A DNA stretch of 64,000 nt. Origin: Burkholderia cepacia GG4 (lineage in GTDB: Bacteria > Pseudomonadota > Gammaproteobacteria > Burkholderiales > Burkholderiaceae). The stretch lies in assembly GCF_000292915.1 (NCBI RefSeq), contig NC_018513.1, positions 2,976,001 through 3,040,000 on the forward strand, read 5' to 3'. The notes under the pieces were generated by a model. It saw nothing but the letters and a program-made list of their open reading frames with translations. It did no database searches and had not been told where the DNA came from. Shown piece by piece: positions 43,175 through 52,840 of this stretch (position 1 is its first letter; each line of letters begins with the position of its first letter). The position numbers and the translations under genes were made by a program.

Positions 43175-45169
43175 ATGTCCGAAATCACCGAAACGGGCGC
43201 GGGCGCCGCGCCCGCCCCCGCTCCGCGCCCGCTGCGCGCGATCCAGCCCCTGCCCGACCAGCTGATCAGCCAGATCGCCGCCGGCGAGGTCGTCGAACGC
43301 CCGGCGTCGGTCGTCAAGGAGTTGCTCGAAAACGCGATGGACGCCGGCGCGAGCACATTGCGCATCGTGCTCGAGGAAGGCGGCGTCAAGCGCATCTCGT
43401 TCACCGACGACGGCTGCGGGATTCCGCCCGGCGAACTGCCGCTCGCGCTGATGCGCCACGCGACGAGCAAGATCCGCTCGCTCGAGGAGCTCGAGGCGGT
43501 CGCGACGCTCGGGTTCCGCGGCGAAGCGCTCGCGTCGATCGCGTCGGTCGCCGAGATGTCCATCACGAGCCGCACAGCTGACGTCGCGCATGCGACGAAG
43601 ATCGACGCGACCACGGGCGCGCTGTCGCCGGCGGCCGGCGCAGTCGGCACGACGATCGAGGTGCGCGAGCTGTACTTCAACACGCCCGCGCGCCGCAAGT
43701 TCCTGAAAAGCGAGCAGACCGAGTTCGGCCACTGCCTCGAAATGATCCGCCGCGCGGCGCTCGCGCGGCCAGACGTCGCGATCTCGGTGCTGCACAACGG
43801 CAAGGCCGTCGAGCACTGGAACGCGACCGAGCCCGCGCAGCGCGTCGCAAAGATACTCGGCGACAGCTTCGCGACCGCGCACCTGCCGCTCGACGAGCAG
43901 GCCGGGCCGCTCGCCGTCTACGGCTGTGCCGGGCTGCCGACCGCGAGCCGCGGCCGCGCCGACCAGCAATATTTCTTCGTAAACGGCCGCTTCGTGCGCG
44001 ACAAGCTGCTCACGCACGCGGTGCGTGCGGCCTACGAAGACGTCCTCCACGGCGATCGCTACCCGTCGTACGTACTGTTCCTCGACCTGCCGCCCGAAGC
44101 GGTCGACGTGAACGTGCACCCGTCGAAGATCGAAGTGCGGTTCCGCGATTCGCGCTCGATCCACCAGTACGTCTTCCACGCGGTGCAGCGCGCGCTTGCG
44201 CGCCACGCCGGCGCGTCGCCGGAAACCACCGCGGGCGGCCATGCCGCGCAGCTCTCACCGGCGCCGGCCGGACCTGCCTCGTTCCTGAATACACCGCTCG
44301 GCCAGCCCGCGGCCACCGGTACGGGCGGCAGCGGCTTCTCGTCGCCGTCGTCATCGTCTTCATCGGGCAACACGTGGATGCGCCAGGCGCGCATGACGCA
44401 GGGCACGCTGCCGGTCGCACAGCCGCTCGCGCTCTACGACGCGCTGTTCGGCCGCAAGGACACGGGGGCGGGCACGCCGGACGGCACGACGATCGTCGCG
44501 CGCGCATCCGCAGATTCGGCCGATGCGCCGATCGCACCGCTGCCAGGCTTCGTCGCAGCGCCGCTCGCCGGCACCGCACACGACGAGCAGCCGCTCGGCT
44601 TCGCGCTCGGCCAGATCCACGGGATCTACGTGCTCGCGCAGAACGCGCACGGCCTCGTGATCGTCGACATGCACGCGGCGCACGAACGGATCCTGTACGA
44701 ACAGTTCAAGAACGCGCTGGCCGACCGCACGGTCGCCGTGCAGGCGCTGCTGCTACCGATCTCGATGACGGCGACGCCGATCGAGATCGGCACGGTCGAG
44801 GAAGAGCGCGACACGCTTGAATCGCTGGGTTTCGACCTCGCGGTGCTGTCGCCGACGACGCTCGCGATCCGCGCGGTGCCCGCGCTGCTGAAGGACGCGG
44901 ACCTGCAGTCGCTCGCGCGCGCAGTGCTCGCGGACCTGCACGCGTTCGGCGGCTCGCGCGTGCTCACCGAGCGCCAGCACGAGCTGCTCGGCACGCTCGC
45001 GTGCCACCACGCGGTGCGTGCGAACCGGCGCCTGACGCTCGACGAAATGAACGCGCTGCTGCGCCAGATGGAAGCGACCGAACGCGCGGACCAGTGCAAT
45101 CACGGCCGGCCGACGTGGTATCAGCTCACGCTGAACGATCTCGACCGCCTCTTCATGCGCGGACAATGA
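43175..45169 (+). CDS. mutL: DNA mismatch repair protein MutL
   Basis: 664 residues. The GHKL ATPase half shows [29 protein letters not shown] and [12 protein letters not shown] Ser/Thr/Ala-rich linker at about 350-470 leads to the C-terminal dimerisation half. That half carries [12 protein letters not shown], which fits the DQHA(x2)E(x4)E metal-binding endonuclease motif, and CNHGRPTW. The sequence thus predicts a MutL with its own nicking activity, unlike E. coli MutL, which depends on MutH. miaA follows with an ATGA overlap, so both share an mRNA. Confidence 0.97.
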   Translation: MSEITETGAGAAPAPAPRPLRAIQPLPDQLISQIAAGEVVERPASVVKELLENAMDAGASTLRIVLEEGGVKRISFTDDGCGIPPGELPLALMRHATSKIRSLEELEAVATLGFRGEALASIASVAEMSITSRTADVAHATKIDATTGALSPAAGAVGTTIEVRELYFNTPARRKFLKSEQTEFGHCLEMIRRAALARPDVAISVLHNGKAVEHWNATEPAQRVAKILGDSFATAHLPLDEQAGPLAVYGCAGLPTASRGRADQQYFFVNGRFVRDKLLTHAVRAAYEDVLHGDRYPSYVLFLDLPPEAVDVNVHPSKIEVRFRDSRSIHQYVFHAVQRALARHAGASPETTAGGHAAQLSPAPAGPASFLNTPLGQPAATGTGGSGFSSPSSSSSSGNTWMRQARMTQGTLPVAQPLALYDALFGRKDTGAGTPDGTTIVARASADSADAPIAPLPGFVAAPLAGTAHDEQPLGFALGQIHGIYVLAQNAHGLVIVDMHAAHERILYEQFKNALADRTVAVQALLLPISMTATPIEIGTVEEERDTLESLGFDLAVLSPTTLAIRAVPALLKDADLQSLARAVLADLHAFGGSRVLTERQHELLGTLACHHAVRANRRLTLDEMNALLRQMEATERADQCNHGRPTWYQLTLNDLDRLFMRGQ

Positions 45170-46143
45170 GCGCTTCACCGCAGTCCCCACCGACGACGAT
45201 CGCCTGCCTGCTCGGCCCCACTGCCTCGGGCAAGACGGCCGCGGCGCTGGCGCTCGCCGCGCGCCGCCCGATCGAGATCGTCAGCGTCGATTCGGCGCTC
45301 GTCTACCGCGACATGGATATCGGCACCGCGAAGCCGACGCGTGACGAGCGCGCGAGCGTGCCGCACCATCTGATCGACATCATCGACCCGGCCGACGCCT
45401 ATTCGGCGGCCGAATTCCGCGCGGACGCGCTGCGCGTGATCGGCGAGATCGCCGCGCGCGGCCGCACGCCACTGCTCGCGGGCGGCACGATGCTGTACTA
45501 CAAGGCGCTGACGCAAGGTCTCAACGACCTGCCGACCGCCGATCCGGCCGTGCGCGCGGAGCTCGATGCCGACGCCGCGCGCGACGGCTGGCCCGCACTG
45601 CATGCGCGGCTCGCGCAGGTCGACCCCGCGACGGCCGCACGGCTCGCGCCGAACGATTCGCAGCGGATCCAGCGTGCGCTCGAAGTGTTCCTGCTGAGCG
45701 GGCAGCCGATGTCGGCGCTGCTCGCGGCGCCGCGGCGCGCGGACGATGCGGCCGCCGCCTACCGCTTCGTGCCGGTGGCGCTCGAACCGTCGGACCGCGC
45801 GGTGCTGCACGCGCGTATCGCGCAACGCTTCGACGCGATGCTCGACGCAGGCTTCATCGACGAAGTCGAGCGGCTGCGCCGTCGCGAGGATCTCCACCTC
45901 GGCCTGCCGTCGATGCGCTGCGTCGGCTACCGGCAGGCGTGGGAATTCCTCGACGGCGACACCGATTACCGGACGATGCGCGACAAGGGCATCTTCGCGA
46001 CGCGCCAACTGTGCAAACGGCAGATCACGTGGCTGCGCGCGATGCCCGAGCGGATCGTCGTCGACTGCGTGTCACCCGATTCGACCGGGCGGGCGGTCGA
46101 TGCGCTCGAACGCGTGCTGGACGGCGGTATCGCGGATCGTTAG
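45166..46143 (+). CDS. miaA: tRNA dimethylallyltransferase MiaA
   Basis: 325 residues. [17 protein letters not shown] is the P-loop; [19 protein letters not shown] and [14 protein letters not shown] are family signatures. The C-terminal part has [15 protein letters not shown] and the [15 protein letters not shown] helix. It transfers dimethylallyl to A37 of tRNAs reading UNN codons. The start overlaps the mutL stop (ATGA at 45166-45169). The mutL-miaA order is common in proteobacteria. Confidence 0.96.
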   Translation: MSASPQSPPTTIACLLGPTASGKTAAALALAARRPIEIVSVDSALVYRDMDIGTAKPTRDERASVPHHLIDIIDPADAYSAAEFRADALRVIGEIAARGRTPLLAGGTMLYYKALTQGLNDLPTADPAVRAELDADAARDGWPALHARLAQVDPATAARLAPNDSQRIQRALEVFLLSGQPMSALLAAPRRADDAAAAYRFVPVALEPSDRAVLHARIAQRFDAMLDAGFIDEVERLRRREDLHLGLPSMRCVGYRQAWEFLDGDTDYRTMRDKGIFATRQLCKRQITWLRAMPERIVVDCVSPDSTGRAVDALERVLDGGIADR

Positions 46144-46223
46144 CCGGGCCGGTTCGACGCGCGCCGGCTCGACACGAACAAGGTTTCCACCAGTTCACGA
46201 ATCGCGCGTTCGTCCTCGGTCAT
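46140..46223 (-). pseudogene. 27-residue remnant of a SnoaL/NTF2-like gene, or a very small ORF
   Basis: The minus strand has a strong ribosome site (GGAGG, 7 bases before ATG at 46223) and 27 codons (TEDERAIRELVETLF...). The helix DERAIRELVET is typical of the first helix of SnoaL-like/NTF2-fold proteins of the SgcJ type. The rest of that domain is missing and the frame stops inside the end of miaA. It most likely is the truncated start of such a gene. A real micro-ORF cannot be excluded. Confidence 0.4.
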
Positions 46224-46267
46224 CGTCGTTCCTCCTTCATCGGCACCCGATACTCGATCCGGCACCC

Positions 46268-46303
46268 GAAAAAAAACCGCCCGGATCGACTCCGGGCGGT
46301 TTT
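46268..46303 (-). terminator. Rho-independent terminator of purM
   Basis: AACCGCCCGGA (46275-46285) and TCCGGGCGGTT (46291-46301) form an 11-bp stem with a 5-base loop. On the minus strand a run of eight T follows. It lies 28 bases after the purM stop codon. The plus side has only TTTT, so it may also slow read-through from miaA. Confidence 0.9.
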
Positions 46304-46330
46304 CCTTGCTGCATCTGCTGCTGCAGTGCG

Positions 46331-47386
46331 TCAGACCACGACCGTCTGCGCCTCGCCTTCGCGGCTCGCACGCACGGTGCCGATCTTCCACACCTGCTCG
46401 CCGGCGGCCGTCAGGTCGGCGATCGCTGCGTCGGCATCGGCTGCCGAGACGATCACGGCCATCCCGATCCCGCAGTTGAACACGCGGTGCATTTCCGCAT
46501 CGGCGACACCGCCGTGCTCCTGCAGCCACTTGAACAGCGGCGGCAGCGGCCATGCGTTCTGGTCGAGCTCGGCCGTGAGGCCTTCACGCAGCACGCGCGG
46601 AATGTTCTCGACGAGGCCGCCACCGGTGATGTGCGCCATGCCCTTCACCGACAGCTTCTGCATCAGCGCGAGCAGCGGCTTCACGTAGATGCGCGTGGGC
46701 GCCATCAGCGTGTCGGCCAGCGAGCGGCCGTGGAAGTCGGCCGACAGGTCGGGGTTCGCGCGCTCGATGATCTTGCGCACGAGCGAGAAGCCGTTCGAGT
46801 GGATGCCGCTCGACGCGAGGCCGAGCACCACGTCGCCTTCGGCGATCGTGCTGCCGTCGATGATCTTGCTCTTCTCGACCGCGCCGACCGCGAAACCGGC
46901 CAGGTCGTATTCGCCGTCCGGGTACATGCCCGGCATTTCGGCCGTTTCACCGCCGATCAGCGCGCAGCCCGACAGCTCGCAGCCGTGCGCGATGCCCTTG
47001 ACGACCGTGGCGGCCGTGTCGACGTCGAGCTTGCCGCACGCGAAGTAGTCGAGGAAGAACAGCGGCTCGGCACCCTGCACGAGGATGTCGTTCACGCTCA
47101 TCGCCACCAGATCCTGGCCGACGGTGTCGTGTTTGTTCAGATGAAAGGCCAGCTTGAGCTTGGTGCCCACGCCGTCGGTGCCCGACACGAGCACGGGCTC
47201 CTGGTACTTCTTCGGCACTTCGAACAGCGCGCCGAACCCGCCGATGCCGCCGAGCACGCCGTCGCGCAGGGTTTTCTTCGCAAAAGGCTTGATCTTGTCG
47301 ATGAGAGCGTCGCCCGCGTCGATGTCGACGCCTGCGTCGCGGTAGGACAGACCCTGAGCGTCAGGAGCGGATTTCGGAGGATTCAT
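46331..47386 (-). CDS. purM: Phosphoribosylformylglycinamidine cyclo-ligase PurM
   Basis: 351 residues, the normal PurM length. It starts with [14 protein letters not shown] and contains [51 protein letters not shown] and [13 protein letters not shown], all family signatures. It makes aminoimidazole ribotide in purine synthesis, using ATP. It is divergent from hda, and the space between the two holds a perfect inverted repeat at 47406-47424. A strong terminator follows the gene. Confidence 0.97.
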   Translation of the reverse strand: MNPPKSAPDAQGLSYRDAGVDIDAGDALIDKIKPFAKKTLRDGVLGGIGGFGALFEVPKKYQEPVLVSGTDGVGTKLKLAFHLNKHDTVGQDLVAMSVNDILVQGAEPLFFLDYFACGKLDVDTAATVVKGIAHGCELSGCALIGGETAEMPGMYPDGEYDLAGFAVGAVEKSKIIDGSTIAEGDVVLGLASSGIHSNGFSLVRKIIERANPDLSADFHGRSLADTLMAPTRIYVKPLLALMQKLSVKGMAHITGGGLVENIPRVLREGLTAELDQNAWPLPPLFKWLQEHGGVADAEMHRVFNCGIGMAVIVSAADADAAIADLTAAGEQVWKIGTVRASREGEAQTVVV

Positions 47387-47405
47387 GGGGGAATGCGAGA
47401 AGGTC

Positions 47406-47424
47406 GGTAAAATGCGATTTTACC
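47406..47424. promoter_or_regulatory. Symmetric TAAAAT inverted repeat between purM and hda
   Basis: GGTAAAAT (47406-47413), a GCG centre and ATTTTACC (47417-47424) form a perfect 8-base inverted repeat. Each arm carries TAAAAT, a good -10 hexamer, in opposite orientation. It lies 20 bases upstream of purM and about 200 bases upstream of hda. It may act as a shared promoter core for divergent transcription or as an operator. No good -35 is visible on either side. Confidence 0.4.
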
Positions 47425-47624
47425 CGAAGCCGGCCCGTTGGCCGGAATTCCCAGCACCGAATCGTCAGGGATTGCATCTTGGTCAACACGTCCCCGTTTT
47501 CATCGCTACGCGAGCCGCGCCGAAACCCGCGCGCCGCCGTGCGTGCGGCCGTGCGTGCAGCCACCGCAGCAGTCCCCCGCGCGTGCCCGGCGTACGGCAC
47601 GCGTTTCATCAACCGACCCGCATT

Positions 47625-48368
47625 GTGACTGTTGTGTCCCGTCAACTGACGCTCGATCTCGGCACGCCGCCGCCCGCCACGTTCGACAACTTCATCATGA
47701 ATGAAGAGAACGACGAGCTCATCTCGCGGCTCCAGAAGCTCGACCTCGCGCTCGCGGCGGGGCCCGTGCCGGACCGGTCGTTCTACATCTGGGGCGAGCC
47801 GGGCAGCGGCCGCACCCATCTGCTGCAGGCGCTCGTGAGCGACGCGTCGTACGGCTACGCGCGCTACCTGACGCCGCAAAGCCCGCTCGGCGCGTTCACG
47901 TTCGACCCGCGCATCGGCATCTACGCGATCGACGACTGCGACCGCATGAGCGACGCGCAGCAGGTCGCGCTGTTCAACCTGTTCAACGAGGTCCGCGCGC
48001 ACCCGTCGAGCGCGTTCGTCGCGGCGGGCCCCGCGGCGCCGCTCGCGCTCGACGTGCGCGAGGATCTCCGCACGCGGCTCGGCTGGGGGCTCGTGTTCCA
48101 CCTGTCGCCGCCGTCCGACGCCGGCAAGATCGCCGTGCTGAAACTGGCGGCGAAGGAGCGCGGGATCGCGCTCACCGACGACATCGCCGCATACCTGCTG
48201 ACCCATTTCCGCCGCGACATGCCCAGCCTGATGGCGCTGCTCGACGCGCTCGACCGCTTCTCGCTCGAGCAAAAACGCGCCGTCACGCTGCCGCTGCTGC
48301 GCCGGATGCTGGCCCGTCCCGGCGACGACATCGCACCGCCGGGCACAGGCCCGAACCGCTTCGAGTAA
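47625..48368 (+). CDS. hda: Hda, DnaA-related regulator of replication initiation
   Basis: 247 residues with a short N-terminal clamp-binding segment (QLTLDLG) followed by a DnaA-like AAA+ domain. It has FYIWGEPGSGRTHLLQA in place of the P-loop, YAIDDCDRM as Walker B and the DLRTRLGWGL sensor region. With the sliding clamp, Hda triggers ATP hydrolysis by DnaA and limits re-initiation. The start is uncertain between GTG at 47625 and GTG at 47634; neither has a clear ribosome site. The frame upstream has no family likeness. The HAD phosphatase gene follows after 11 bases. Confidence 0.92.
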   Translation: MTVVSRQLTLDLGTPPPATFDNFIMNEENDELISRLQKLDLALAAGPVPDRSFYIWGEPGSGRTHLLQALVSDASYGYARYLTPQSPLGAFTFDPRIGIYAIDDCDRMSDAQQVALFNLFNEVRAHPSSAFVAAGPAAPLALDVREDLRTRLGWGLVFHLSPPSDAGKIAVLKLAAKERGIALTDDIAAYLLTHFRRDMPSLMALLDALDRFSLEQKRAVTLPLLRRMLARPGDDIAPPGTGPNRFE

Positions 48369-48379
48369 AATGCGCTTCC

Positions 48380-49057
48380 ATGACTAATCTGGCACTCTTT
48401 GACCTCGATCACACGCTGATCCCGACCGATAGCGACCACGAATGGGGCCGCTTCATGGTGAAGCTCGGCATCGTCGACGCGGAAAGCTTCTCGCGTCAGA
48501 ACGATCAGTTCTTCGCCGACTACAAGGCCGGCCAGCTCGACATCCATGCGTATCTGTGCGCGATGCTCACGCCGCTTGCGAAGTATTCGCGCGCGCAGCT
48601 CGCCGAATGGCACGAGCAATACATGCACGAGGTGATCCGCCCCGCGATGACGCCCGCCGCGCTCGAACTCGTGCGCAAGCACCTCGATGCCGGCGACCTG
48701 TGCTGCGTCGTGACCGCGACCAACGAATTCATCACGCGTCCGATCGCGACCGCGTTCGGCGTCGACACGCTGATCGCGTGCGAGGTCGAAACGACCGACG
48801 GGCACCCCGACTCGCCTTACACGGGCCGCCCGACCGGCACGCCGAGCTATCGCGAAGGCAAGATCGTGCGTACCGAAGCGTGGCTCGCGTCGCTCGGCAA
48901 GCACTGGGACGACTTCGAACACAGCTACTTCTACAGCGACTCGCACAACGACATCCCGTTGCTCGAGAAAGTCACCGACCCGATCGCGACCAACCCCGAC
49001 GACACGCTGCGTGCGCATGCAAGCGACCGCGGCTGGCGCATCCTAGATCTCTTCTGA
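48380..49057 (+). CDS. HAD-superfamily IB phosphatase (SerB-like)
   Basis: 225 residues. It starts with the HAD nucleophile motif LFDLDHTLIPTDSD (Asp9 and Asp11), has TATN as motif II, GKIVRTEAW with the motif III Lys, and FYSDSHNDIPLLEKV as motif IV. This is the HAD-IB group that includes phosphoserine phosphatase and membrane-lipid phosphatases, so the substrate cannot be fixed. It sits between hda and pcnB, 11 bases after the hda stop. It has no ribosome site, but a TAAAAT lies 8 bases before the ATG. Confidence 0.9.
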   Translation: MTNLALFDLDHTLIPTDSDHEWGRFMVKLGIVDAESFSRQNDQFFADYKAGQLDIHAYLCAMLTPLAKYSRAQLAEWHEQYMHEVIRPAMTPAALELVRKHLDAGDLCCVVTATNEFITRPIATAFGVDTLIACEVETTDGHPDSPYTGRPTGTPSYREGKIVRTEAWLASLGKHWDDFEHSYFYSDSHNDIPLLEKVTDPIATNPDDTLRAHASDRGWRILDLF

Positions 49058-49062
49058 ACGTC

Positions 49063-50598
49063 GTGATCAAAAAATTCATTCGCAAGCTGCTCGGCCAGGA
49101 CGGCGCCGAACAAACGTCGCCCGCCGAGGCGCCCGCCGCCGACACGGCCCCTGCCCCGCGCCACGCAAAGGGTAGCCGCAGCGGCGCTGCCAAAAAGCCG
49201 CGCAGCAATCACGAGCCGACCGTCGTGCCGGCCAGCGTGCACCAGATCGACCCGTCGCTGATCTCGAAGAACGCGGTGCGCGTGACCGACACGCTGCAGC
49301 AGGCGGGCTTCCGCGCGTTCATCGTCGGCGGTGCGGTGCGCGACCTGCTGCTCGGCATCGCGCCGAAGGACTTCGACGTCGCCACCGACGCAACGCCGAC
49401 CGAGGTGCAGCGCCTGTTCCGCCGTGCGCGCCTGATCGGCCGCCGCTTCCAGATCGTCCACGTGCAGTTCGGCCAGGAACTGATCGAAGTGTCGACGTTC
49501 CGCGCACTGGTCGACGCGCCGCCCGAAGCTGCCGCTGCCGAGCCGCCGAAGCGCCTGAAGCGCGACGAACTCGATCGCCGCACGCATGCGGTGGACGCGA
49601 GCGGCCGCGTGCTGCGCGACAACGTCTGGGGCGAACAGCACGAAGACGCCGCGCGCCGCGATTTCACGATCAACGCGATGTACTACGACCCGTCGACGCA
49701 GACGGTGCTCGACTACCACGACGGGATGGCCGACATGCGCGCCCGTCTGCTGCGGATGATCGGCGATCCGGCCACCCGCTATCGCGAGGATCCGGTACGG
49801 ATGCTGCGCGTCGTGCGCTTCGCGGCGAAGCTCGGCTTCGAGATCGAGCCGCACACGCGCGAGCCGATCAACGCGCTCGCCGACCTGATCAACAACGTGC
49901 CGGCCGCGCGCCTGTTCGACGAAATGCTGAAGCTGTTGCTGTCGGGCCACGCGCTCGCGTGCCTGCAGCAGCTGCGCAAGGAAGGGCTGCACCACGGGCT
50001 GCTGCCGCTCCTCGACGTCGTGCTCGAACAGCCGCAGGGCGAGAAATTCATCACGCTCGCGCTGAACAACACCGACGCGCGCGTGCGCGCCGGCAAGCCG
50101 GTGTCGCCGGGCTTCCTGTTCGCGACGCTGCTGTGGCACGACATGCGCCAGCGCTTCGAGCAATACACGGCGGAGGGCGAAATCCCGGTGCCGGCGCTCC
50201 ATCGCGCGATGGACGACGTGCTCGACATGCAGACCGAGAAACTCGCGATCCACAAGCGCTATTCGGCCGACATGCGCGAGATCTGGGGCCTGCAGCTGCG
50301 CCTCGAGAAACGCTCGGGCCGCAGCGCGATGAGGCTGCTGGAACACCAAAGGTTTAGAGCGGGGTATGATTTCCTCCTGTTACGCTGCGAATCCGGCGAG
50401 CTCGAAGCCGAAGTCGGACAGTGGTGGACGGATTTCATCGAAGGCGACGCAGCCGCTCGTGAGGCACTCCTCACGCAGGGCGGCTCGAAGGAAAAATCGC
50501 CCCGCAAGCGGCGCCGCCGCGGCGGTGCGCGAAACCGCAACCCGGGCGAAGGCGCAGCCGAGCAGGCGCCGGACACCGCAGGCGGTTCCGACGACTGA
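49063..50598 (+). CDS. pcnB: Poly(A) polymerase I PcnB
   Basis: 511 residues. The nucleotidyltransferase core has FIVGGAVRDLLLG and KDFDVATDATP with the metal-binding DxD, then QIVHVQFGQELIEVSTFR and RRDFTINAMYYDP. The C-terminal tail is basic (KSPRKRRRRGGARNR), fitting RNA binding, as in E. coli PcnB. It adds poly(A) tails that promote RNA decay. The GTG at 49063 lies 5 bases after the HAD stop codon. The gap between the polymerase core and the tail is Ala/Glu-rich. folK follows, the usual pcnB-folK order. Confidence 0.95.
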   Translation: MIKKFIRKLLGQDGAEQTSPAEAPAADTAPAPRHAKGSRSGAAKKPRSNHEPTVVPASVHQIDPSLISKNAVRVTDTLQQAGFRAFIVGGAVRDLLLGIAPKDFDVATDATPTEVQRLFRRARLIGRRFQIVHVQFGQELIEVSTFRALVDAPPEAAAAEPPKRLKRDELDRRTHAVDASGRVLRDNVWGEQHEDAARRDFTINAMYYDPSTQTVLDYHDGMADMRARLLRMIGDPATRYREDPVRMLRVVRFAAKLGFEIEPHTREPINALADLINNVPAARLFDEMLKLLLSGHALACLQQLRKEGLHHGLLPLLDVVLEQPQGEKFITLALNNTDARVRAGKPVSPGFLFATLLWHDMRQRFEQYTAEGEIPVPALHRAMDDVLDMQTEKLAIHKRYSADMREIWGLQLRLEKRSGRSAMRLLEHQRFRAGYDFLLLRCESGELEAEVGQWWTDFIEGDAAAREALLTQGGSKEKSPRKRRRRGGARNRNPGEGAAEQAPDTAGGSDD

Positions 50599-50633
50599 CG
50601 CGCTCGCCGGCGAACGACGTAGGAAGTGATGCC

Positions 50634-51176
50634 ATGACGGTTGCATATATCGGACTGGGGGCGAATCTCGGCGATGCGCGCCAGACCCTGAAGGACGCGG
50701 TGGTGTGTCTTGCGCAGCAGCGCACCATCTCGATCCTCGGCAAATCGAGCCTGTATCGCACGGCGCCCTTCGAAGCGGGCGGCGACGATTACTACAACTG
50801 CGTCGTCAAGCTCGACACGACGCTGTCGGCCCGTGAGCTGCTCGCGCTCTGCCAGAAGATCGAACATCACTTCGGGCGCGAGCGCCCGTATCGCAACGCG
50901 CCGCGCACGCTCGACCTCGACATCCTGCTGTTCGGCACCGACTCGATCGACGAACCGGACCTGATCGTCCCGCACCCGCGCCTCACCGATCGCGCATTCG
51001 CGCTCGTGCCGCTCGTCGAGATCGAGCCGGCGCTCGACATCCCCGCGCGCGGCCGCGCCGCCGCGTTCCTCGCGGCGGTTGCCAACCAGCGCGTCGAGAA
51101 GGTGCAGGCCTGTCAATGTCTGATGCAGAAGGCCCTGGCCGCCAGCGCAGACGCCGACAAGAACCGCTGCCGATGA
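50634..51176 (+). CDS. folK: 6-hydroxymethyl-dihydropterin pyrophosphokinase FolK
   Basis: 180 residues. [16 protein letters not shown] at the start, [19 protein letters not shown], and [18 protein letters not shown] with the metal-binding Asp pair are diagnostic. It transfers pyrophosphate from ATP to the pterin in folate synthesis. An AGGAAG ribosome site precedes the ATG at 50634. Its stop overlaps the start of the deoxynucleoside kinase gene (ATGA). Confidence 0.97.
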   Translation: MTVAYIGLGANLGDARQTLKDAVVCLAQQRTISILGKSSLYRTAPFEAGGDDYYNCVVKLDTTLSARELLALCQKIEHHFGRERPYRNAPRTLDLDILLFGTDSIDEPDLIVPHPRLTDRAFALVPLVEIEPALDIPARGRAAAFLAAVANQRVEKVQACQCLMQKALAASADADKNRCR

Positions 51177-51859
51177 ACCCCACTCCACTGACCGTCACCG
51201 CGCCCGACTTGCGCGCCCCGCACCGCTATCTGGTGATCGAAGGCCCGATCGGCGTCGGCAAGACGACGCTCGCGCGCCTGCTCGGCGAGCGCTGGTCGAT
51301 GCAGACGCTGCTCGAACGCCCGCAGGACAACCCGTTCCTCGAACGCTTCTATCGCGACACCGCGCGCTACGCGCTGCCCGCGCAGCTGTCGTTCGCGCTG
51401 CAGCGCGCGCAGCAGGCGCGCGAACTGATCGGCGCGCTCGACACGGGCCGGCCCGTCGTCGCCGATTTCATGCCGCAGAAGAACGACATCTTCGCGCGGC
51501 TGAACCTGCCGGAAGACGAATGGCAGCTGTACCGGTCGATTGCGACGCACCTCGACGTGCCGCAGGCGCCCGCGCCCGATCTCGTCGTCTATCTGCAGGC
51601 GAGCCCCGAGGTGCTGTTCTCGCGCATCCAGAAGCGCGGGCTGCCGATGGAGCTGCAGATCAGCGATGCGTACCTGCGCTCGCTCGTCGACGCGTACAAC
51701 GAATTCTTCTATCACTACGACCGCACGCCGGTGCTGACGGTCGCAGCCGAACACCTGAACCCGCTGGATTCCCCCGAAGACCTCGCGCTGCTGATCGAGC
51801 GCATCGACACGATGCGCGGCCGCAAGGAATTCTTCGTCAAGGGCGAGACGACGCGCTGA
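51173..51859 (+). CDS. Deoxyadenosine/deoxyguanosine kinase-type deoxynucleoside kinase
   Basis: 228 residues. [19 protein letters not shown] holds the P-loop; [30 protein letters not shown] and [22 protein letters not shown] match the dNK family. It phosphorylates purine deoxynucleosides for salvage. The ATG overlaps the folK stop. In many beta-proteobacteria this gene stands between folK and panB, as here. Exact base preference cannot be read from sequence. Confidence 0.92.
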   Translation: MNPTPLTVTAPDLRAPHRYLVIEGPIGVGKTTLARLLGERWSMQTLLERPQDNPFLERFYRDTARYALPAQLSFALQRAQQARELIGALDTGRPVVADFMPQKNDIFARLNLPEDEWQLYRSIATHLDVPQAPAPDLVVYLQASPEVLFSRIQKRGLPMELQISDAYLRSLVDAYNEFFYHYDRTPVLTVAAEHLNPLDSPEDLALLIERIDTMRGRKEFFVKGETTR

Positions 51860-51903
51860 CGCGTCCTCGCCTGTCGTTCTTCACCTATCGAACCGGATTT
51901 CCC

Positions 51904-52719
51904 ATGACCTATCTCCAGGAATCGAGCCGGCCTGCCGTGACGGTGCCGAAGCTGCAGGCAATGCGCGAGGCCGACGAGAAGATCGCGATGCTCACCTGCT
52001 ACGACGCGAGCTTTTCCGCGCTGCTCGATCGCGCCGGCACCGACGTGCTGCTGATCGGCGATTCGCTCGGCAACGTGCTGCAGGGCCACACGACCACGCT
52101 GCCCGTATCGCTCGAGGACATCGCGTACCACACCGCGTGCGTCGCGCGCGTACAGCCGCGCGCGCTCATCGTCGCCGATCTGCCGTTCGGCACGTACGGC
52201 ACGCCGGCCGAGGCGTTCGCGAACTCGGTCAAGCTGATGCGCGCGGGCGCGCAGATGGTCAAGCTCGAAGGCGGCGAATGGCTCGCCGAAACGATCCGCT
52301 TCCTCGTCGAACGCTCGGTGCCGGTGTGCGCGCACGTCGGCCTCACGCCGCAATCGGTGCACGCGTTCGGCGGCTTCAAGGTGCAGGGCAAGACCGAAGC
52401 CGGCGCCGCGCAGCTGCTGCGCGATGCGCGCGCGGTCGAGGACGCGGGTGCGCAGCTCGTCGTGCTCGAAGCGGTGCCGACGCTCGTCGCGTCCGAAGTC
52501 ACGCACATGCTGAAGATCCCGACGATCGGCATCGGCGCGGGCGTCGATTGCTCGGGCCAGGTGCTGGTGCTGCACGACATGCTCGGCATTTTCCCCGGCA
52601 AGCGTCCGCGTTTCGTGAAGGATTTCATGCAAGGTCAGCCGAACATCCAGGCGGCCGTCGAAGCCTACGTGAGCGCGGTGAAGGACCGCACGTTCCCGGG
52701 CCCCGAACACTCGTTCTGA
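51904..52719 (+). CDS. panB: Ketopantoate hydroxymethyltransferase PanB
   Basis: 271 residues, typical length. [34 protein letters not shown] (metal-binding Asp), GGEW for substrate, [17 protein letters not shown] and [21 protein letters not shown] are all conserved. It makes ketopantoate from ketoisovalerate and methylene-tetrahydrofolate for pantothenate and CoA. It lies 44 bases after the kinase gene and is followed by a strong terminator. Confidence 0.97.
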   Translation: MTYLQESSRPAVTVPKLQAMREADEKIAMLTCYDASFSALLDRAGTDVLLIGDSLGNVLQGHTTTLPVSLEDIAYHTACVARVQPRALIVADLPFGTYGTPAEAFANSVKLMRAGAQMVKLEGGEWLAETIRFLVERSVPVCAHVGLTPQSVHAFGGFKVQGKTEAGAAQLLRDARAVEDAGAQLVVLEAVPTLVASEVTHMLKIPTIGIGAGVDCSGQVLVLHDMLGIFPGKRPRFVKDFMQGQPNIQAAVEAYVSAVKDRTFPGPEHSF

Positions 52720-52762
52720 CGCGCGGCCGGCGGCGCATTCGCCGGCGCCCTGCCCTGTCGAT

Positions 52763-52805
52763 AAAAAAAAGCGCGGCGCCCTTTGCGGGGCGCCGCGCTT
52801 TTTGT
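52763..52805. terminator. Strong bidirectional terminator between panB and pabBC
   Basis: GCGCGGCGCCC and GGGCGCCGCGC form an 11-bp stem extended by A-T pairs from the flanking A and T runs, with a 5- to 6-base loop. A eight-base A run on the left and TTTTT on the right give T tails in both directions, serving panB (plus) and pabBC (minus). Confidence 0.9.
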
Positions 52806-52840
52806 TTCGGACCGGCGGCGCGAGCCGTCACGTCATCACG

